Positions 11,575 to 20,711 of a stretch of 64,000 bases of DNA are shown one piece after another. Every line of letters begins with the position of its first letter. Position 1 is the stretch's first letter. Under the pieces are notes generated by a model, which worked only from the letters and a program-made list of their open reading frames with translations, did no database searches and was not told the DNA's origin. This DNA is from Streptomyces spinoverrucosus. Its GTDB lineage: Bacteria; Actinomycetota; Actinomycetes; Streptomycetales; Streptomycetaceae. The translations under genes and the position numbers were made by a program. The stretch lies in NCBI RefSeq assembly GCF_015712165.1, contig NZ_JADPZX010000001.1:7087501-7151500 (forward strand), given 5' to 3'.

Positions 11575-12390
11575 GTGGCAGGAGTCGCACGCCGCCGTCT
11601 CGACGCGGAGCTGGTCCGCCGGAAGCTCGCGCGCTCGCGCGAGCACGCCGGCCAGCTGATCGCCGCCGGCCGGGTCAGCGTCGGCAAGACGGTCGCGACC
11701 AAGCCGGCCACCCAGGTGGAGACCGCCGCGGCGATCGTCGTCGCGGCCGACGACAGCGATCCCGACTACGTGTCCCGCGGCGGCCACAAGCTCGCAGGCG
11801 CACTGGAGGTCTTCGTACCGCAGGGCCTGGCCGTCAAGGGGCGGCGGGCGCTGGACGCCGGGGCCTCCACCGGCGGTTTCACCGATGTGCTGCTGCGGGC
11901 GGGGGCCGCGCACGTCGTCGCCGTGGACGTCGGATACGGACAACTCGCCTGGACTCTGCAGAGCGATGAACGCGTCACCGTCAAGGACCGTACGAACGTA
12001 CGGGAGTTGACGCTTGAAGCGATCGATGGGGAACCTGTGGATCTTGTGGTGGGGGATCTGTCCTTCATCCCGCTCGGGCTGGTCCTGCCCGCCCTCGTGC
12101 GCTGTGTACGGCCGGACGCCGACCTGGTGATGATGGTCAAGCCGCAGTTCGAGGTGGGCAGGGAACGGCTGGGCAGCGGGGGAGTGGTACGGAGTCCGCA
12201 GCTGCGGGCCGAGGCCGTGCGCGGGGTGGCCGAGCGGGCCTGGGAGCTGGGGCTCGGGGCGAAGGGCGTGACGGCCAGTCCGTTGCCCGGGCCCTCGGGG
12301 AATGTCGAGTACTTTCTGTGGCTGCGGGCCGGGGCTCCCCGTCTGGACCCGGCCGACGTCGACCGTGCAGTTGCGGAGGGGCCGCGTTGA
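11575..12390 (+). CDS. tlyA: TlyA-type 2'-O-methyltransferase (S4-FtsJ)
   Basis: This 271-residue enzyme is expected to methylate ribose 2'-OH of cytidines in 16S and 23S rRNA, the capreomycin-sensitivity methylation in mycobacteria. An N-terminal S4 RNA-binding domain (RRRLDAELVRRKLARSREHAGQLI..G.V, then YVSRGGHKL) is followed by an FtsJ Rossmann domain with DAGASTGGFTDVLLRAGA, VDVGYGQLAW, GDLSFIPL and MMVKPQFEVGR. The GTG at 11575 gives the family's usual length and starts just before the S4 domain. It overlaps nadK by TTGA. Confidence 0.93.
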   Translation: MAGVARRRLDAELVRRKLARSREHAGQLIAAGRVSVGKTVATKPATQVETAAAIVVAADDSDPDYVSRGGHKLAGALEVFVPQGLAVKGRRALDAGASTGGFTDVLLRAGAAHVVAVDVGYGQLAWTLQSDERVTVKDRTNVRELTLEAIDGEPVDLVVGDLSFIPLGLVLPALVRCVRPDADLVMMVKPQFEVGRERLGSGGVVRSPQLRAEAVRGVAERAWELGLGAKGVTASPLPGPSGNVEYFLWLRAGAPRLDPADVDRAVAEGPR

Positions 12391-13292
12391 CAGCGAACCG
12401 AGCTCGTACTGTTTTTCTGCTCGCCCACACCGGACGGCCCGCGGCCGTGCGCAGCGCCGAGCTGGTGGTCAAGGGGCTGCTGCGCTCCGGTATCGGCGTG
12501 CGGGTGCTGGAGGCGGAGGCGGCCGACCTGCCGCTGCCGGACGAGGTGCGGCTGGTCAAGGAGGCGACGCCGCAGTGCCTCGACGGGTGCGAACTGCTGA
12601 TCGTGCTGGGCGGTGACGGGACGCTGCTGCGCGGCGCGGAGTTCGCGCGGGCGTCCGGGGTGCCGATGCTCGGCGTCAACCTCGGGCGGGTCGGGTTCCT
12701 CGCGGAGGCCGAGCGGGACGATCTCGACAAGGTTGTCGACCGGGTGGTGACGCGGGCGTACGAGGTCGAGGAGCGGATGACCGTCGACGTCGTCGTGCAC
12801 AGCAACGGCGACATCGTGCACACGGACTGGGCGCTGAACGAGGCGGCGGTGCAGAAGGCCGGGGCCGAGAAGCTGCTCGAGGTCGTGCTGGAGATCGACG
12901 GGCGGCCGGTGACGGGGTTCGGGTGTGACGGGATTGTGCTGTCGACGCCCACTGGGTCGACCGCGTATGCGTTTTCCGCTGGTGGGCCCGTGGTGTGGCC
13001 CGAGGTGGAGGCGTTGTTGATGGTGCCGATCTCCGCGCACGCGCTGTTCGCGAAGCCGTTGGTGACGTCGCCGGACTCTGTGCTGGCCGTGGAGGTTCTG
13101 CCGCACATTCCGCCGGGGGTGCTGTGGTGTGACGGGCGGCGGACCGTGGAGTTGCCCGCCGGGGCACGGGTCGAGGTGCGGCGGGGGGCTGTGCCGGTGC
13201 GGCTGGCTCGGTTGCATCATGCCTCGTTCACTGATCGGCTGGTGGCGAAGTTCGCGTTGCCGGTTTCTGGGTGGCGGGGGGCTCCGCACTAG
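12387..13292 (+). CDS. nadK: NAD kinase
   Basis: This 301-residue enzyme phosphorylates NAD to NADP. The GGDG motif is in VLGGDGTLLRGAEFA near residue 75; GVNLGRVGFLAE, the NE/D motif in DWALNEAAV, and the conserved FGCDGIVLSTPTGSTAYAFSAGGP are all present. The start is a TTG at 12387, chosen because GGAGGGG lies five bases upstream and the codon overlaps the tlyA stop (TTGA). No closer ATG preserves the conserved N-terminal VFLLAHTGR. The order tlyA-nadK-recN is common to actinobacteria. Confidence 0.95.
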   Translation: MTANRARTVFLLAHTGRPAAVRSAELVVKGLLRSGIGVRVLEAEAADLPLPDEVRLVKEATPQCLDGCELLIVLGGDGTLLRGAEFARASGVPMLGVNLGRVGFLAEAERDDLDKVVDRVVTRAYEVEERMTVDVVVHSNGDIVHTDWALNEAAVQKAGAEKLLEVVLEIDGRPVTGFGCDGIVLSTPTGSTAYAFSAGGPVVWPEVEALLMVPISAHALFAKPLVTSPDSVLAVEVLPHIPPGVLWCDGRRTVELPAGARVEVRRGAVPVRLARLHHASFTDRLVAKFALPVSGWRGAPH

Positions 13293-13317
13293 CGGTTCGC
13301 CATACGGGCATCGGTGC

Positions 13318-13368
13318 GTGGGCGGCTGCGGGATCGTTGTGGTTGATCGCGCAGTTCCCCGCGCCCCT
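13318..13368 (+). repeat. Dispersed intergenic repeat, copy 1
   Basis: The sequence GGGCGGCTGCGGGATCGTTG ... ATCGCGCAGTTCCCCGCGCC recurs with the same layout at 63564-63614. Its right half recurs inverted at 42085-42103, and a degenerate left half lies near 62348. It lies between nadK and recN outside any gene. The core GCGCAGTTCCCCGCGCCCC is, from general knowledge, frequent between Streptomyces genes. Confidence 0.8.
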
Positions 13369-13433
13369 GCCCGGCGTGCACTCGCGTGAGTGACAAGGGG
13401 GACCGGCGTCGCGCTCTGGGGGCCGGACCTCGT

Positions 13434-15176
13434 ATGGTCGTGTCCGTGTTGGAGGAGATGCGGATACGGTCGCTCGGAGTCATCGACGATGCCGTCGTCG
13501 AGTTGTCGCCGGGGTTCACCGCTGTCACCGGTGAGACGGGTGCGGGCAAGACCATGGTGGTCACCAGCCTGGGGCTGTTGCTGGGTGGGCGGGCGGATCC
13601 GGCGCTCGTGCGGATCGGGGCCGACAAGGCGGTCGTGGAGGGGCGGATCACCGTGCCCGCGGACGCCTCGGTCGCCGTACGGGCCGAGGAGGCCGGGGCC
13701 GAGCTCGACGACGGTGCCCTGCTGATCAGCCGTACCGTGTCCGCCGAGGGGCGGTCCCGGGCGCATCTCGGTGGGCGGTCCGTGCCCGTGGGGGTGCTGG
13801 CCGAGCTCGCCGACGAGTTGGTCGCCGTGCACGGGCAGACCGACCAGCAGGGGTTGCTGAAGCTGTCACGGCAGCGGCAGGCGCTCGACCGGTACGCCGG
13901 TGACGCGGTGGCCGCGCCGCTGGCCAAGTACTCCGAGGCCTACCGGCGGCTGCGGGCCGTCGCCGTCGAGCTCGACGAGATCACCACGCGCGCGCGGGAG
14001 CGGGCCCAGGAAGCCGACATGCTGCGCTACGGGCTCGACGAGGTCGCCGCCGTCGAGCCGCGGGCCGGTGAGGACGTGGAGCTGGCCGAGGAGGCCGAGC
14101 GGCTGGGGCACGCGGAGGCGCTGGCGTCCGCCGCCACGGCCGCTCATGCGGCGCTCGCCGGGAATCCGGAGGATCCGGAGGGCGTCGACGCCTCGACGCT
14201 CGTCGCGGGGGCGCATCGGGCGTTGGAAGCCGTACGGTCCCACGATCCGGCGCTGGCCGCGCTCGCCGACCGGATCGGGGAGATCGGGATCCTGCTGGGC
14301 GATGTGGCGGGCGAGCTGGCGGGATACGCCGACGATCTGGACGCCGATCCGCTGCGGCTGGCCGCGGTCGAGGAGCGGCGGGCCGCGCTGACCGGGCTGA
14401 CCCGGAAGTACGGCGAGGACATCAACGCGGTGCTCGTGTGGGCCGAGCAGGGTGCCGCGCGGCTCACCGAACTCGACGGCGACGACGAGCGGATCGGGGA
14501 GCTGACCGCCGAGCGGGACGCGCTGCGCGCCGAACTGGGCGGGCTGGCTCAGGCCTTGACGGACGCGCGGACGGACGCGGCCGAACGGTTCGCGGCCGCC
14601 GTGACCGCCGAGCTGGCCTCGCTCGCCATGCCGCACGCGCGCGTGTCGTTCGCCATCCGGCAGACCGAGGACCCGGAGGGTGTCGAGGTCGGCGGCCGTA
14701 CGGTGGCGTACGGGCCGTCCGGTGCCGACGAGGTGGAGCTGCTGCTGGCGCCCCACCCGGGTGCGCCGCCGCGGCCCATCGCCAAGGGCGCGTCCGGCGG
14801 TGAGCTGTCGCGCGTGATGCTCGCCGTGGAGGTCGTGTTCGCGGGGACGGATCCGGTGCCGACGTACCTCTTCGACGAGGTGGACGCCGGTGTGGGTGGC
14901 AAGGCCGCGGTGGAGATCGGGCGGCGGCTGGCCCGGCTGGCGAAGACCGCGCAGGTGGTCGTGGTGACGCACCTGCCGCAGGTGGCCGCCTTCGCCGACC
15001 GGCAGTTGCTGGTCGAGAAGCGGAACGACGGGTCGGTGACCCGGTCCGGCGTGAAGGTGCTGGAGGGAGAGGACCGGATCCGGGAGCTGTCCCGGATGCT
15101 GGCCGGTCAGGAGGACTCCCAGACGGCGCGGGCGCACGCGGAGGAACTGCTGGAGACGGCTCGGGCGGACGGGTAG
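13434..15176 (+). CDS. recN: DNA repair protein RecN
   Basis: This 580-residue SMC-like ATPase acts in double-strand-break repair. Walker A GETGAGKTMVV is near residue 30. Two coiled-coil arms run from about residue 150 to 400, and the C-terminal head has the signature ASGGELSRVMLA and Walker B YLFDEVDAGVGG followed by VVVVTHLPQVAAFAD. The ATG at 13434 (MVVSVLEEMRIRSL) is chosen; GTG codons at 13440 and 13446 are possible alternatives six or twelve bases later. No clear SOS operator is visible just upstream. Confidence 0.94.
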   Translation: MVVSVLEEMRIRSLGVIDDAVVELSPGFTAVTGETGAGKTMVVTSLGLLLGGRADPALVRIGADKAVVEGRITVPADASVAVRAEEAGAELDDGALLISRTVSAEGRSRAHLGGRSVPVGVLAELADELVAVHGQTDQQGLLKLSRQRQALDRYAGDAVAAPLAKYSEAYRRLRAVAVELDEITTRARERAQEADMLRYGLDEVAAVEPRAGEDVELAEEAERLGHAEALASAATAAHAALAGNPEDPEGVDASTLVAGAHRALEAVRSHDPALAALADRIGEIGILLGDVAGELAGYADDLDADPLRLAAVEERRAALTGLTRKYGEDINAVLVWAEQGAARLTELDGDDERIGELTAERDALRAELGGLAQALTDARTDAAERFAAAVTAELASLAMPHARVSFAIRQTEDPEGVEVGGRTVAYGPSGADEVELLLAPHPGAPPRPIAKGASGGELSRVMLAVEVVFAGTDPVPTYLFDEVDAGVGGKAAVEIGRRLARLAKTAQVVVVTHLPQVAAFADRQLLVEKRNDGSVTRSGVKVLEGEDRIRELSRMLAGQEDSQTARAHAEELLETARADG

Positions 15177-15195
15177 CAGGACGTACGGTGATGCG

Positions 15196-15960
15196 ATGAT
15201 CACCCGTTCGAGTCGCACGTCGAGGATCACCTCCCTCGCTGTCACCGCCGCCCTCACCCGCGCCGCACTCGGCGCCCTGCGCGCCACCGCCCCCGGCGGT
15301 CGTACGCGCTGGGAGCGGCAGAACTACGCCGGGCGGACCGTGGAGTTGTACGCCGGTCCCGCCACCGCCCTCGCCACGGCCGTCGGCGTCGGGCGGGTGA
15401 ACCCGCTCGCCGGGGCCGCGATGGTCGCCGTCGGCGGCTGTGGGGCGTACGACGACGTGGCCGGGGATCATCGGCGCGGCTTCCGGGCTCACTTGGCCGC
15501 GCTGCGGGACGGCGAGGTCACCAGCGGGGCCGTCAAGCTGTTCGGGATCGGCGCGGCGGGGCTGCTCGCGGGCGCCGCGCTCAAGGAGCGGCCGCTCGAC
15601 AAGGTGCTGGCCGGGATCGTGATCGCCGGGGCGGCACACTTCGTCAACCTCGTGGATGTGCGGCCGGGCAGGGCCGCCGGGGCGGTCGTCGCGCTGGCGG
15701 CGCCCGGGCTGCTGCGCAAGGGGCCGGGGGCGGCCGAGTTGGCCGCCGTCGCGATGGGGGCGGCCGGGACCGTGCTGCCCGACGATCTCGGGGAGCGCGT
15801 GATGATTGGGGACACGGGGGCGCACGCGCTGGGTGCCGCTCTCGGGGCGGCGGTCGTCGCGGCCAACGGGCGGGCCGGGTTGGTCGGTCACGCCGTCGGT
15901 GTCGTGGTCGCGGTGGTGTGCGGGGGCCGGGTGAGCGGGCTTGCGAGGTCACTCGGGTGA
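15196..15960 (+). CDS. Short MraY/WecA-like membrane protein
   Basis: This 254-residue, strongly hydrophobic protein carries several landmarks of polyprenyl-phosphate phosphoglycosyltransferases. WERQNYAGRTVELYAGP resembles the N-terminal MraY NxxG motif. GAYDDVAGD matches the catalytic DDxxD-type loop, NLVDVRPGRAAG the N..D loop, and MIGDTGAHALGAALGA the FGDxGxxxLG motif. It is about 100 residues shorter than MraY or WecA and loses the usual DGLDGLA segment. It follows recN by 19 bp and precedes a GT4 glycosyltransferase, so a lipid-linked glycan role is plausible but inferred. It could also be an inactive homologue. Confidence 0.75.
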   Translation: MITRSSRTSRITSLAVTAALTRAALGALRATAPGGRTRWERQNYAGRTVELYAGPATALATAVGVGRVNPLAGAAMVAVGGCGAYDDVAGDHRRGFRAHLAALRDGEVTSGAVKLFGIGAAGLLAGAALKERPLDKVLAGIVIAGAAHFVNLVDVRPGRAAGAVVALAAPGLLRKGPGAAELAAVAMGAAGTVLPDDLGERVMIGDTGAHALGAALGAAVVAANGRAGLVGHAVGVVVAVVCGGRVSGLARSLG

Positions 15961-16055
15961 GTGACGCGAAGCGGCGCGTTGCCCCGGCGTGTGGGAGCGT
16001 GTGATCTCCGGCGTTGCCGGAACGGCCGTACGTCCTGGCATCCTTGGGCGGGAAC

Positions 16056-16087
16056 GCGGAGGAAGTCGCGCGGTACACCTCCTCCGC
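16056..16087 (+). other. Hairpin in the GT4 leader
   Basis: GCGGAGGA at 16056-16063 and TCCTCCGC at 16080-16087 form a perfect 8-bp stem with a 16-nt loop in the 196-bp gap before the glycosyltransferase. The left arm resembles a ribosome-binding site that leads to no gene. It may be a weak terminator or a leader structure. Confidence 0.5.
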
Positions 16088-16156
16088 CGCATCCTTCTGT
16101 ACGTTTCTCCGTGACCGTCGTGACCGTCCCACGCCGAACCCAGGAGCCCCGGCCAC

Positions 16157-17293
16157 GTGACCCCCGCGAGCAGCCACTCTCCGCACGGCCAGTCGACGCT
16201 GCGCACCGTGCAGGTGCTGGGCGGAGGCAACGCCGGCAGCAGCGCACACGTGCGCTCGCTGGCCGCGGGGCTCGTCGCGCGGGGCGTGCGAGTCACGGTG
16301 TGCGCCCCCGCCGAGGCCGATCGCACCTACGACTTCAGCGGCGCCGGCGCCGAGCATGTGCACGTGCCGCGCAGCAGCGACCCGGGGTCGGTGGCGGCAC
16401 TGCGAGCCGCCTGCACCGGCGCCGACCTGGTGCACGCGCACGGGCTGCACGCCTCGTTCCGGGCCGTGCTCGCCCTGGCCGGACGGCGCACCCCGCTGAT
16501 CGTCACCTGGCACAGCCGCGCCCACGCGGAGGGGGCGCGCGCCCAGTTTCTGCGCCTGCTGGAGCGCCGGGTGGTGCGGGCGGCCGCCGTGGTGCTCGGC
16601 ACCACCTCCGATCTCGTCGACCGGGCACGGCAGGCGGGTGCGCGCGACGCCCGGCTCGCCGCCGTCGCCCTGCCCGGGCGCCGCACGGTCGCCGAGTCCG
16701 ACGAACCCGACCCCGCGCGCCCCAAGATCCGGGCCGAACTCGGCGCCATCGGACGCCCGTTGCTGATGGCCGTCGGCTCCCTCGACCCGCAGCGCGGCTA
16801 CGACGTCCTGCTCGACGCCGCCCGCGCCTGGCGGGGCCTCGATCCCGTGCCGCTGGTCGCCATCGCGGGCGAGGGGCCGCTGCGCACGGTGCTGCAGCGC
16901 CGGATCGAGGACGAGGCGCTGCCGGTGCGGCTCATCGGACGGCGCGACGACGTGGGCGAGCTGCTCGCGGCCGCCGATCTGGCGCTGCTGCCGAGCTGGT
17001 GGGAGTCGCGGTCCGTGCTGGCGCAGGAGGCCCTGCACGCGCGCGTGCCGCTGGTCGCCACCTCCGTCGGCGGTGTCCCCGAACTCGTCGGCGACGCGGC
17101 CGAACTCGTCCCGCCCGGGGACGCGCAGGCGTTCGCCGACGCCGTCGTACGGCTGCTCGGCGATCCCGGGCGGCGGGAGCTGCTGCGGGAGAAGGGGCAG
17201 CGACAGGCGGCGACCTGGCCGACCGAGGACGAGACGGTCGCCCAAGTGCTCAGTGTGTACGACGAGTTGACGCAGCCCCGGCCGCTGATCTGA
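16157..17293 (+). CDS. GT4-family glycosyltransferase
   Basis: This 378-residue cytoplasmic or peripheral enzyme has the GT-B fold. The N-terminal acceptor domain starts VQVLGGGNAGSSAHVRSLAAGL and includes DLVHAHGLHASFRAVLA. The C-terminal donor domain has LLMAVGSLDPQRGYDVLLDA, VAIAGEGPLR and the GT4 EX7E-type region SWWESRSVLAQEALHARVPLVATSVGGVPELV. The acceptor and sugar are unknown. The GTG at 16157 fits the fold start. Its position after the MraY-like gene suggests the two act in one glycolipid pathway. It converges with the PucR gene 16 bp on. Confidence 0.9.
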   Translation: MTPASSHSPHGQSTLRTVQVLGGGNAGSSAHVRSLAAGLVARGVRVTVCAPAEADRTYDFSGAGAEHVHVPRSSDPGSVAALRAACTGADLVHAHGLHASFRAVLALAGRRTPLIVTWHSRAHAEGARAQFLRLLERRVVRAAAVVLGTTSDLVDRARQAGARDARLAAVALPGRRTVAESDEPDPARPKIRAELGAIGRPLLMAVGSLDPQRGYDVLLDAARAWRGLDPVPLVAIAGEGPLRTVLQRRIEDEALPVRLIGRRDDVGELLAAADLALLPSWWESRSVLAQEALHARVPLVATSVGGVPELVGDAAELVPPGDAQAFADAVVRLLGDPGRRELLREKGQRQAATWPTEDETVAQVLSVYDELTQPRPLI

Positions 17294-17308
17294 CCGGCCG
17301 CTCCTGGT

Positions 17309-18955
17309 CTAACCGACGCCGCTGACCTGACCGACGTGCCGGCGGGCCCGCAGGGCGAGGCTCAACGCCAGTACCGTGTGCGGGTCGTCGAGGTCGGTGC
17401 CCAGCAACTCACCGATGCGGGCGAGGCGGTTGTACAGCGTCTGCCGGTTGAGGTGCAGCTCGCGGGCCGTCTCCGCCTTGCGTCCCGCGTGTGCGAGGTA
17501 GGTCTCCAGGGTGGGCAGCAGGGGCGGCCTGGACCGGCTGTCGTGGTCCCGGACCGGCCCGATCGCCCGGTCCACGAACGCCGCCAGGTCGGGATGGTCC
17601 CGCAACCGCCACAGCAACAGGTCGATGTCCAGGCGACGGGCGTCGTACCAGGGTCGGTCCGTGAGCCCCTGTGCGGCGGTCGCCGTCTCCGCCGCGTGCC
17701 GCAGCCCCGCCGACGCCGCCGCCCAGCCACCGGCCACGCCGACGACCACGATGGGCGGCTGCGCCCCCGGACGCTGCATCCCGGCCCGCTCCACACCGGC
17801 CCGCAGCGCCGCCGCGACCCGGTCGGCGACCGCCGAGCGCTCCGACTCCGAGCGCAGACCGAGCAGCACCAGGACACGGCCCTCCACCGGCCGTACGCCG
17901 AGCAGGACCGGCACGCCCACCGAGGCCAGCTCCTCCGAGACGGCGCGCGCGAGCACCGCCCAGCCGCCGCCGGGAGAGAGCGCGTCGCCGAGTCGCATCA
18001 CCACCGGCAGCAGCGGGCTGCCGCCCGGCTTGAAGCCCAGCACCCGCGCCTGCGCCGGGGCGTCCTCGGCGGAGATCCGGCCCTCGGCGAGGTCGGTGAG
18101 GAAGTCGCCGCGCCCGCGCGCGGCCAGCTCCTCCTCCTGGCGGGCCTGCATCAGCACCACGGCGAGGATGCCCGCGGTTCGCTCGGCGGCGATCCGGTGC
18201 ACCGGCGCGAGCGGCGCACGAACCGGCAGCAGCGCCAGCCTCGCCCGCACCGACCCCGTCCCCGGCCCGCCGCCCGGCACGTCCACCAGCACCGACCCGG
18301 CCGGCGGGGCGTCCTTGTGCTGGCCGCGCAGCCCCTCCCACACCTGGAGCGGTTCCGCCCCCTCCGGCCCGGCCCCGGCGGCGTACAGCAGCTGGCCGTC
18401 CGTGGTCTCCAGGAAGACCGGGTTGCCGCTGAAGTCGGCCAGGATGCCGAGGACCTGCGGGATGCCGCCGCCGCCCAGCAGGGCCTGAGTGCAGCGGCGG
18501 TGCACCTCCTCGGCGCGCTGGAGCAGCGCGTAGTGGCCGTTGACGATCTCGGTGTGGATCTCCTCGGTGACCGTCACGAACGGCACCTCGCGGTGCAGCT
18601 GGACCAGCGGGAGCCCGGCCGTGCGGGCCGTCTCGACCAGCGCGGCGGGCAGGCGGGTGAAGCGGGGGCCGAGCTCGACGACGAGGGCCGCGATGCCGCG
18701 CTCGGCCAGGGTGCGGACGAAGGCGCGCTGGTCAGCCGGGCGGGTGCCGAGGCCGTACCCCGTGGTCAGCAGCAGTTCGCCGCCCTTCAGCAGCGAGGCG
18801 ATGTTCGGCACCTCGCCCGCGTGCACCCAGCGCACGGTCCGCTGCAGCCGCTCCGCGCCCGCGAGCACCTCCGGGAGCCCGCTGCGCAGGCCGGGCAGTT
18901 CCAGTGCCCGTTGAACGGTGATCCCGGCGCCCGTGCTGTCGAATCGGCTGTCCAT
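17309..18955 (-). CDS. PucR-family transcriptional regulator
   Basis: This 548-residue regulator has an N-terminal PucR domain (TVQRALELPGLRSGLPEVLAG ... VHAGEVPNIASLLKGGELLLTTGYG, quoted in parts), a central GGDEF-like/linker region and a C-terminal helix-turn-helix. The latter reads TYLAHAGRKAETARELHLNRQT and LYNRLARIGELLG, typical of PucR/CdaR. The ATG at 18955 is chosen; an upstream GTG would add 35 Arg-rich residues unlike the family. It is divergent from an amino-acid/polyamine permease, which it probably controls in response to a nitrogen compound. Confidence 0.9.
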   Translation of the reverse strand: MDSRFDSTGAGITVQRALELPGLRSGLPEVLAGAERLQRTVRWVHAGEVPNIASLLKGGELLLTTGYGLGTRPADQRAFVRTLAERGIAALVVELGPRFTRLPAALVETARTAGLPLVQLHREVPFVTVTEEIHTEIVNGHYALLQRAEEVHRRCTQALLGGGGIPQVLGILADFSGNPVFLETTDGQLLYAAGAGPEGAEPLQVWEGLRGQHKDAPPAGSVLVDVPGGGPGTGSVRARLALLPVRAPLAPVHRIAAERTAGILAVVLMQARQEEELAARGRGDFLTDLAEGRISAEDAPAQARVLGFKPGGSPLLPVVMRLGDALSPGGGWAVLARAVSEELASVGVPVLLGVRPVEGRVLVLLGLRSESERSAVADRVAAALRAGVERAGMQRPGAQPPIVVVGVAGGWAAASAGLRHAAETATAAQGLTDRPWYDARRLDIDLLLWRLRDHPDLAAFVDRAIGPVRDHDSRSRPPLLPTLETYLAHAGRKAETARELHLNRQTLYNRLARIGELLGTDLDDPHTVLALSLALRARRHVGQVSGVG

Positions 18956-19178
18956 GCAGCGGACGCTACCCGCGCCCACGTTCCGGCGACATCTCCGGGC
19001 GGTTTCGGGAACGATCACCGGGCCGCGCGGCGCGACATTCCGTCGTCTCCCGCGCCCCATTGCGCTACCGCGTGCCGATTGTGGCGTCCGTCACTGCCTC
19101 GCCAGACTGTGGCATCCGCGGGGGCAACCCCGTTGGATCTTCGGTTTTCGTCGTGGCAGGGCCCGGAGAGGGGCGGGA

Positions 19179-20705
19179 ATGGCAGAGACACCCAAGGGCG
19201 CGGCACCCGGGCGCGAAGTCCAGCGGCTCAGGGCGAACTCCGTCGGCCTGGTCGGCGTCGTCTTCATGGCCGTCGCGACCGCAGCGCCGATCACCGCGAT
19301 GACCGGCAACCTGCCCATCGCCGTCGGCTTCGGCAACGGCACCGGCGCACCGGCCGGCTATCTCTTCGCGACGCTGGTGCTGACGGTGTTCTCCGTCGGG
19401 TACGTCGCCATGGCCCGCCGGATCACCGCCGCGGGCGCCTTCTACGGCTACATCTCGCACGGCCTGGGCCGCATCGCCGGCATGGCCTCCGGGATGCTCG
19501 CGGTGCTGGCGTACGTCGTCTTCGAGGCGTCCATCGTGGGGGTGTTCTCCTACTTCGCGCGGACCACCGTCCACGACCAGCTCGGCGTCGACCTGCCCTG
19601 GATCCTCTACGCCGCCGCCATGCTGCTGGTGACCGCCGTGCTGGCGTACTTCGACATCAACCTGACCGCCAAGGCCCTCGGCGTGATGCTGATCGCCGAG
19701 ATCGCGGTGCTCTTCGCGGTCGCCACCGCCGTCCTCCTGAACGGCGGCGGCCCGGACGGCATCCCCGTCGAGCCCCTCGACCCGGCGAACGCCTTCACCG
19801 GCACCTCCGCCGGGCTCGGACTGTTCTTCGCGTTCTGGTCGTGGGTCGGCTTCGAGTCGACGGCGATGTACGGCGAGGAGTCCCGCGACCCCAAGCGGGT
19901 CATCCCGCGCGCCACTCTCGTCTCCGTGGTCGGCGTCGGCGTCTTCTACATCTACGTCTCCTGGATGACGATCGCGGGCAACGGCCTGGCCGGCTCGGTG
20001 AAGGTCTCCTCGGGGACCAGCCCGCTGGACCTGTTCTTCGACCCGGCGCGCTCCTTCATCGGCGCCTGGGCGGTGGACGCCTTCCAGTGGCTGCTGATCA
20101 CCGGCTCGTTCGCCTGCGGGATGGCCTTCCACCAGTGCGCGGCCCGCTATCTGTACGCCGTCGGCCGGGAGGGGTTCCTGCATCCGGCGCTGGGGCGTAC
20201 GCACGTGAGGCACGGCTCGCCGTACATCGCGTCCTTCGCGCAGTCGGTGATCGCGGTCGTGCTCGTCGGGGCGTTCTGGCTGACCGGCCAGGATCCGTAC
20301 GTCCACCTGTACACGCTGCTGGCCATCCTCGGCACGATGGCGATCCTCATCGTGCAGACGCTGTGCTCCTTCGCGGTCATCGGCTACTTCCGCCGCAACC
20401 ACCCCGAGGACCGGCACTGGTTCCGCACCCTCACGGCTCCGCTGCTCGGCGGGGTCGGGATGATCGCGGTCGTGGGGCTGCTGGTGACCAACCTGGACGC
20501 GGCGGCCGGTACGGCGGCCGACTCGGTCTTCTTCAAGGCCATCCCGTGGATCGTGGGGCTGGTCTTCTTCGGCGGGCTCGGGCTCGGCTGGTACCTGAAG
20601 GCGCGGCGGCCGGAGCGCTACGAGGTCATCGGCCGGATCGTCCTGGAGGACGCGACCGAACGCACGGACGACGACGCTGTCACCGAGGCCTCCGCGACGG
20701 TCTGA
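19179..20705 (+). CDS. APC-family amino acid/polyamine permease
   Basis: This 508-residue inner-membrane transporter has about 12 hydrophobic segments. The first is the APC hallmark VGLVGVVFMAVATAAPITAMTGN, and WSWVGFESTAMYGEESRDPKR matches the family's transmembrane segment 6-loop. The ATG at 19179 has GGAGAGGGGCGGGA directly upstream. Substrate is probably an amino acid or amine; specificity cannot be read. It is divergent from the PucR regulator across 223 bp and convergent, 6 bp apart, with the FAD oxidoreductase. Confidence 0.92.
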   Translation: MAETPKGAAPGREVQRLRANSVGLVGVVFMAVATAAPITAMTGNLPIAVGFGNGTGAPAGYLFATLVLTVFSVGYVAMARRITAAGAFYGYISHGLGRIAGMASGMLAVLAYVVFEASIVGVFSYFARTTVHDQLGVDLPWILYAAAMLLVTAVLAYFDINLTAKALGVMLIAEIAVLFAVATAVLLNGGGPDGIPVEPLDPANAFTGTSAGLGLFFAFWSWVGFESTAMYGEESRDPKRVIPRATLVSVVGVGVFYIYVSWMTIAGNGLAGSVKVSSGTSPLDLFFDPARSFIGAWAVDAFQWLLITGSFACGMAFHQCAARYLYAVGREGFLHPALGRTHVRHGSPYIASFAQSVIAVVLVGAFWLTGQDPYVHLYTLLAILGTMAILIVQTLCSFAVIGYFRRNHPEDRHWFRTLTAPLLGGVGMIAVVGLLVTNLDAAAGTAADSVFFKAIPWIVGLVFFGGLGLGWYLKARRPERYEVIGRIVLEDATERTDDDAVTEASATV

Positions 20706-20711
20706 ACAGGC

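Noticed and set aside
13293..13433. LexA-type SOS operator upstream of recN
   Set aside because: No GAAC-N4-GTTC-like palindrome was visible; the spacer is mainly the dispersed repeat.
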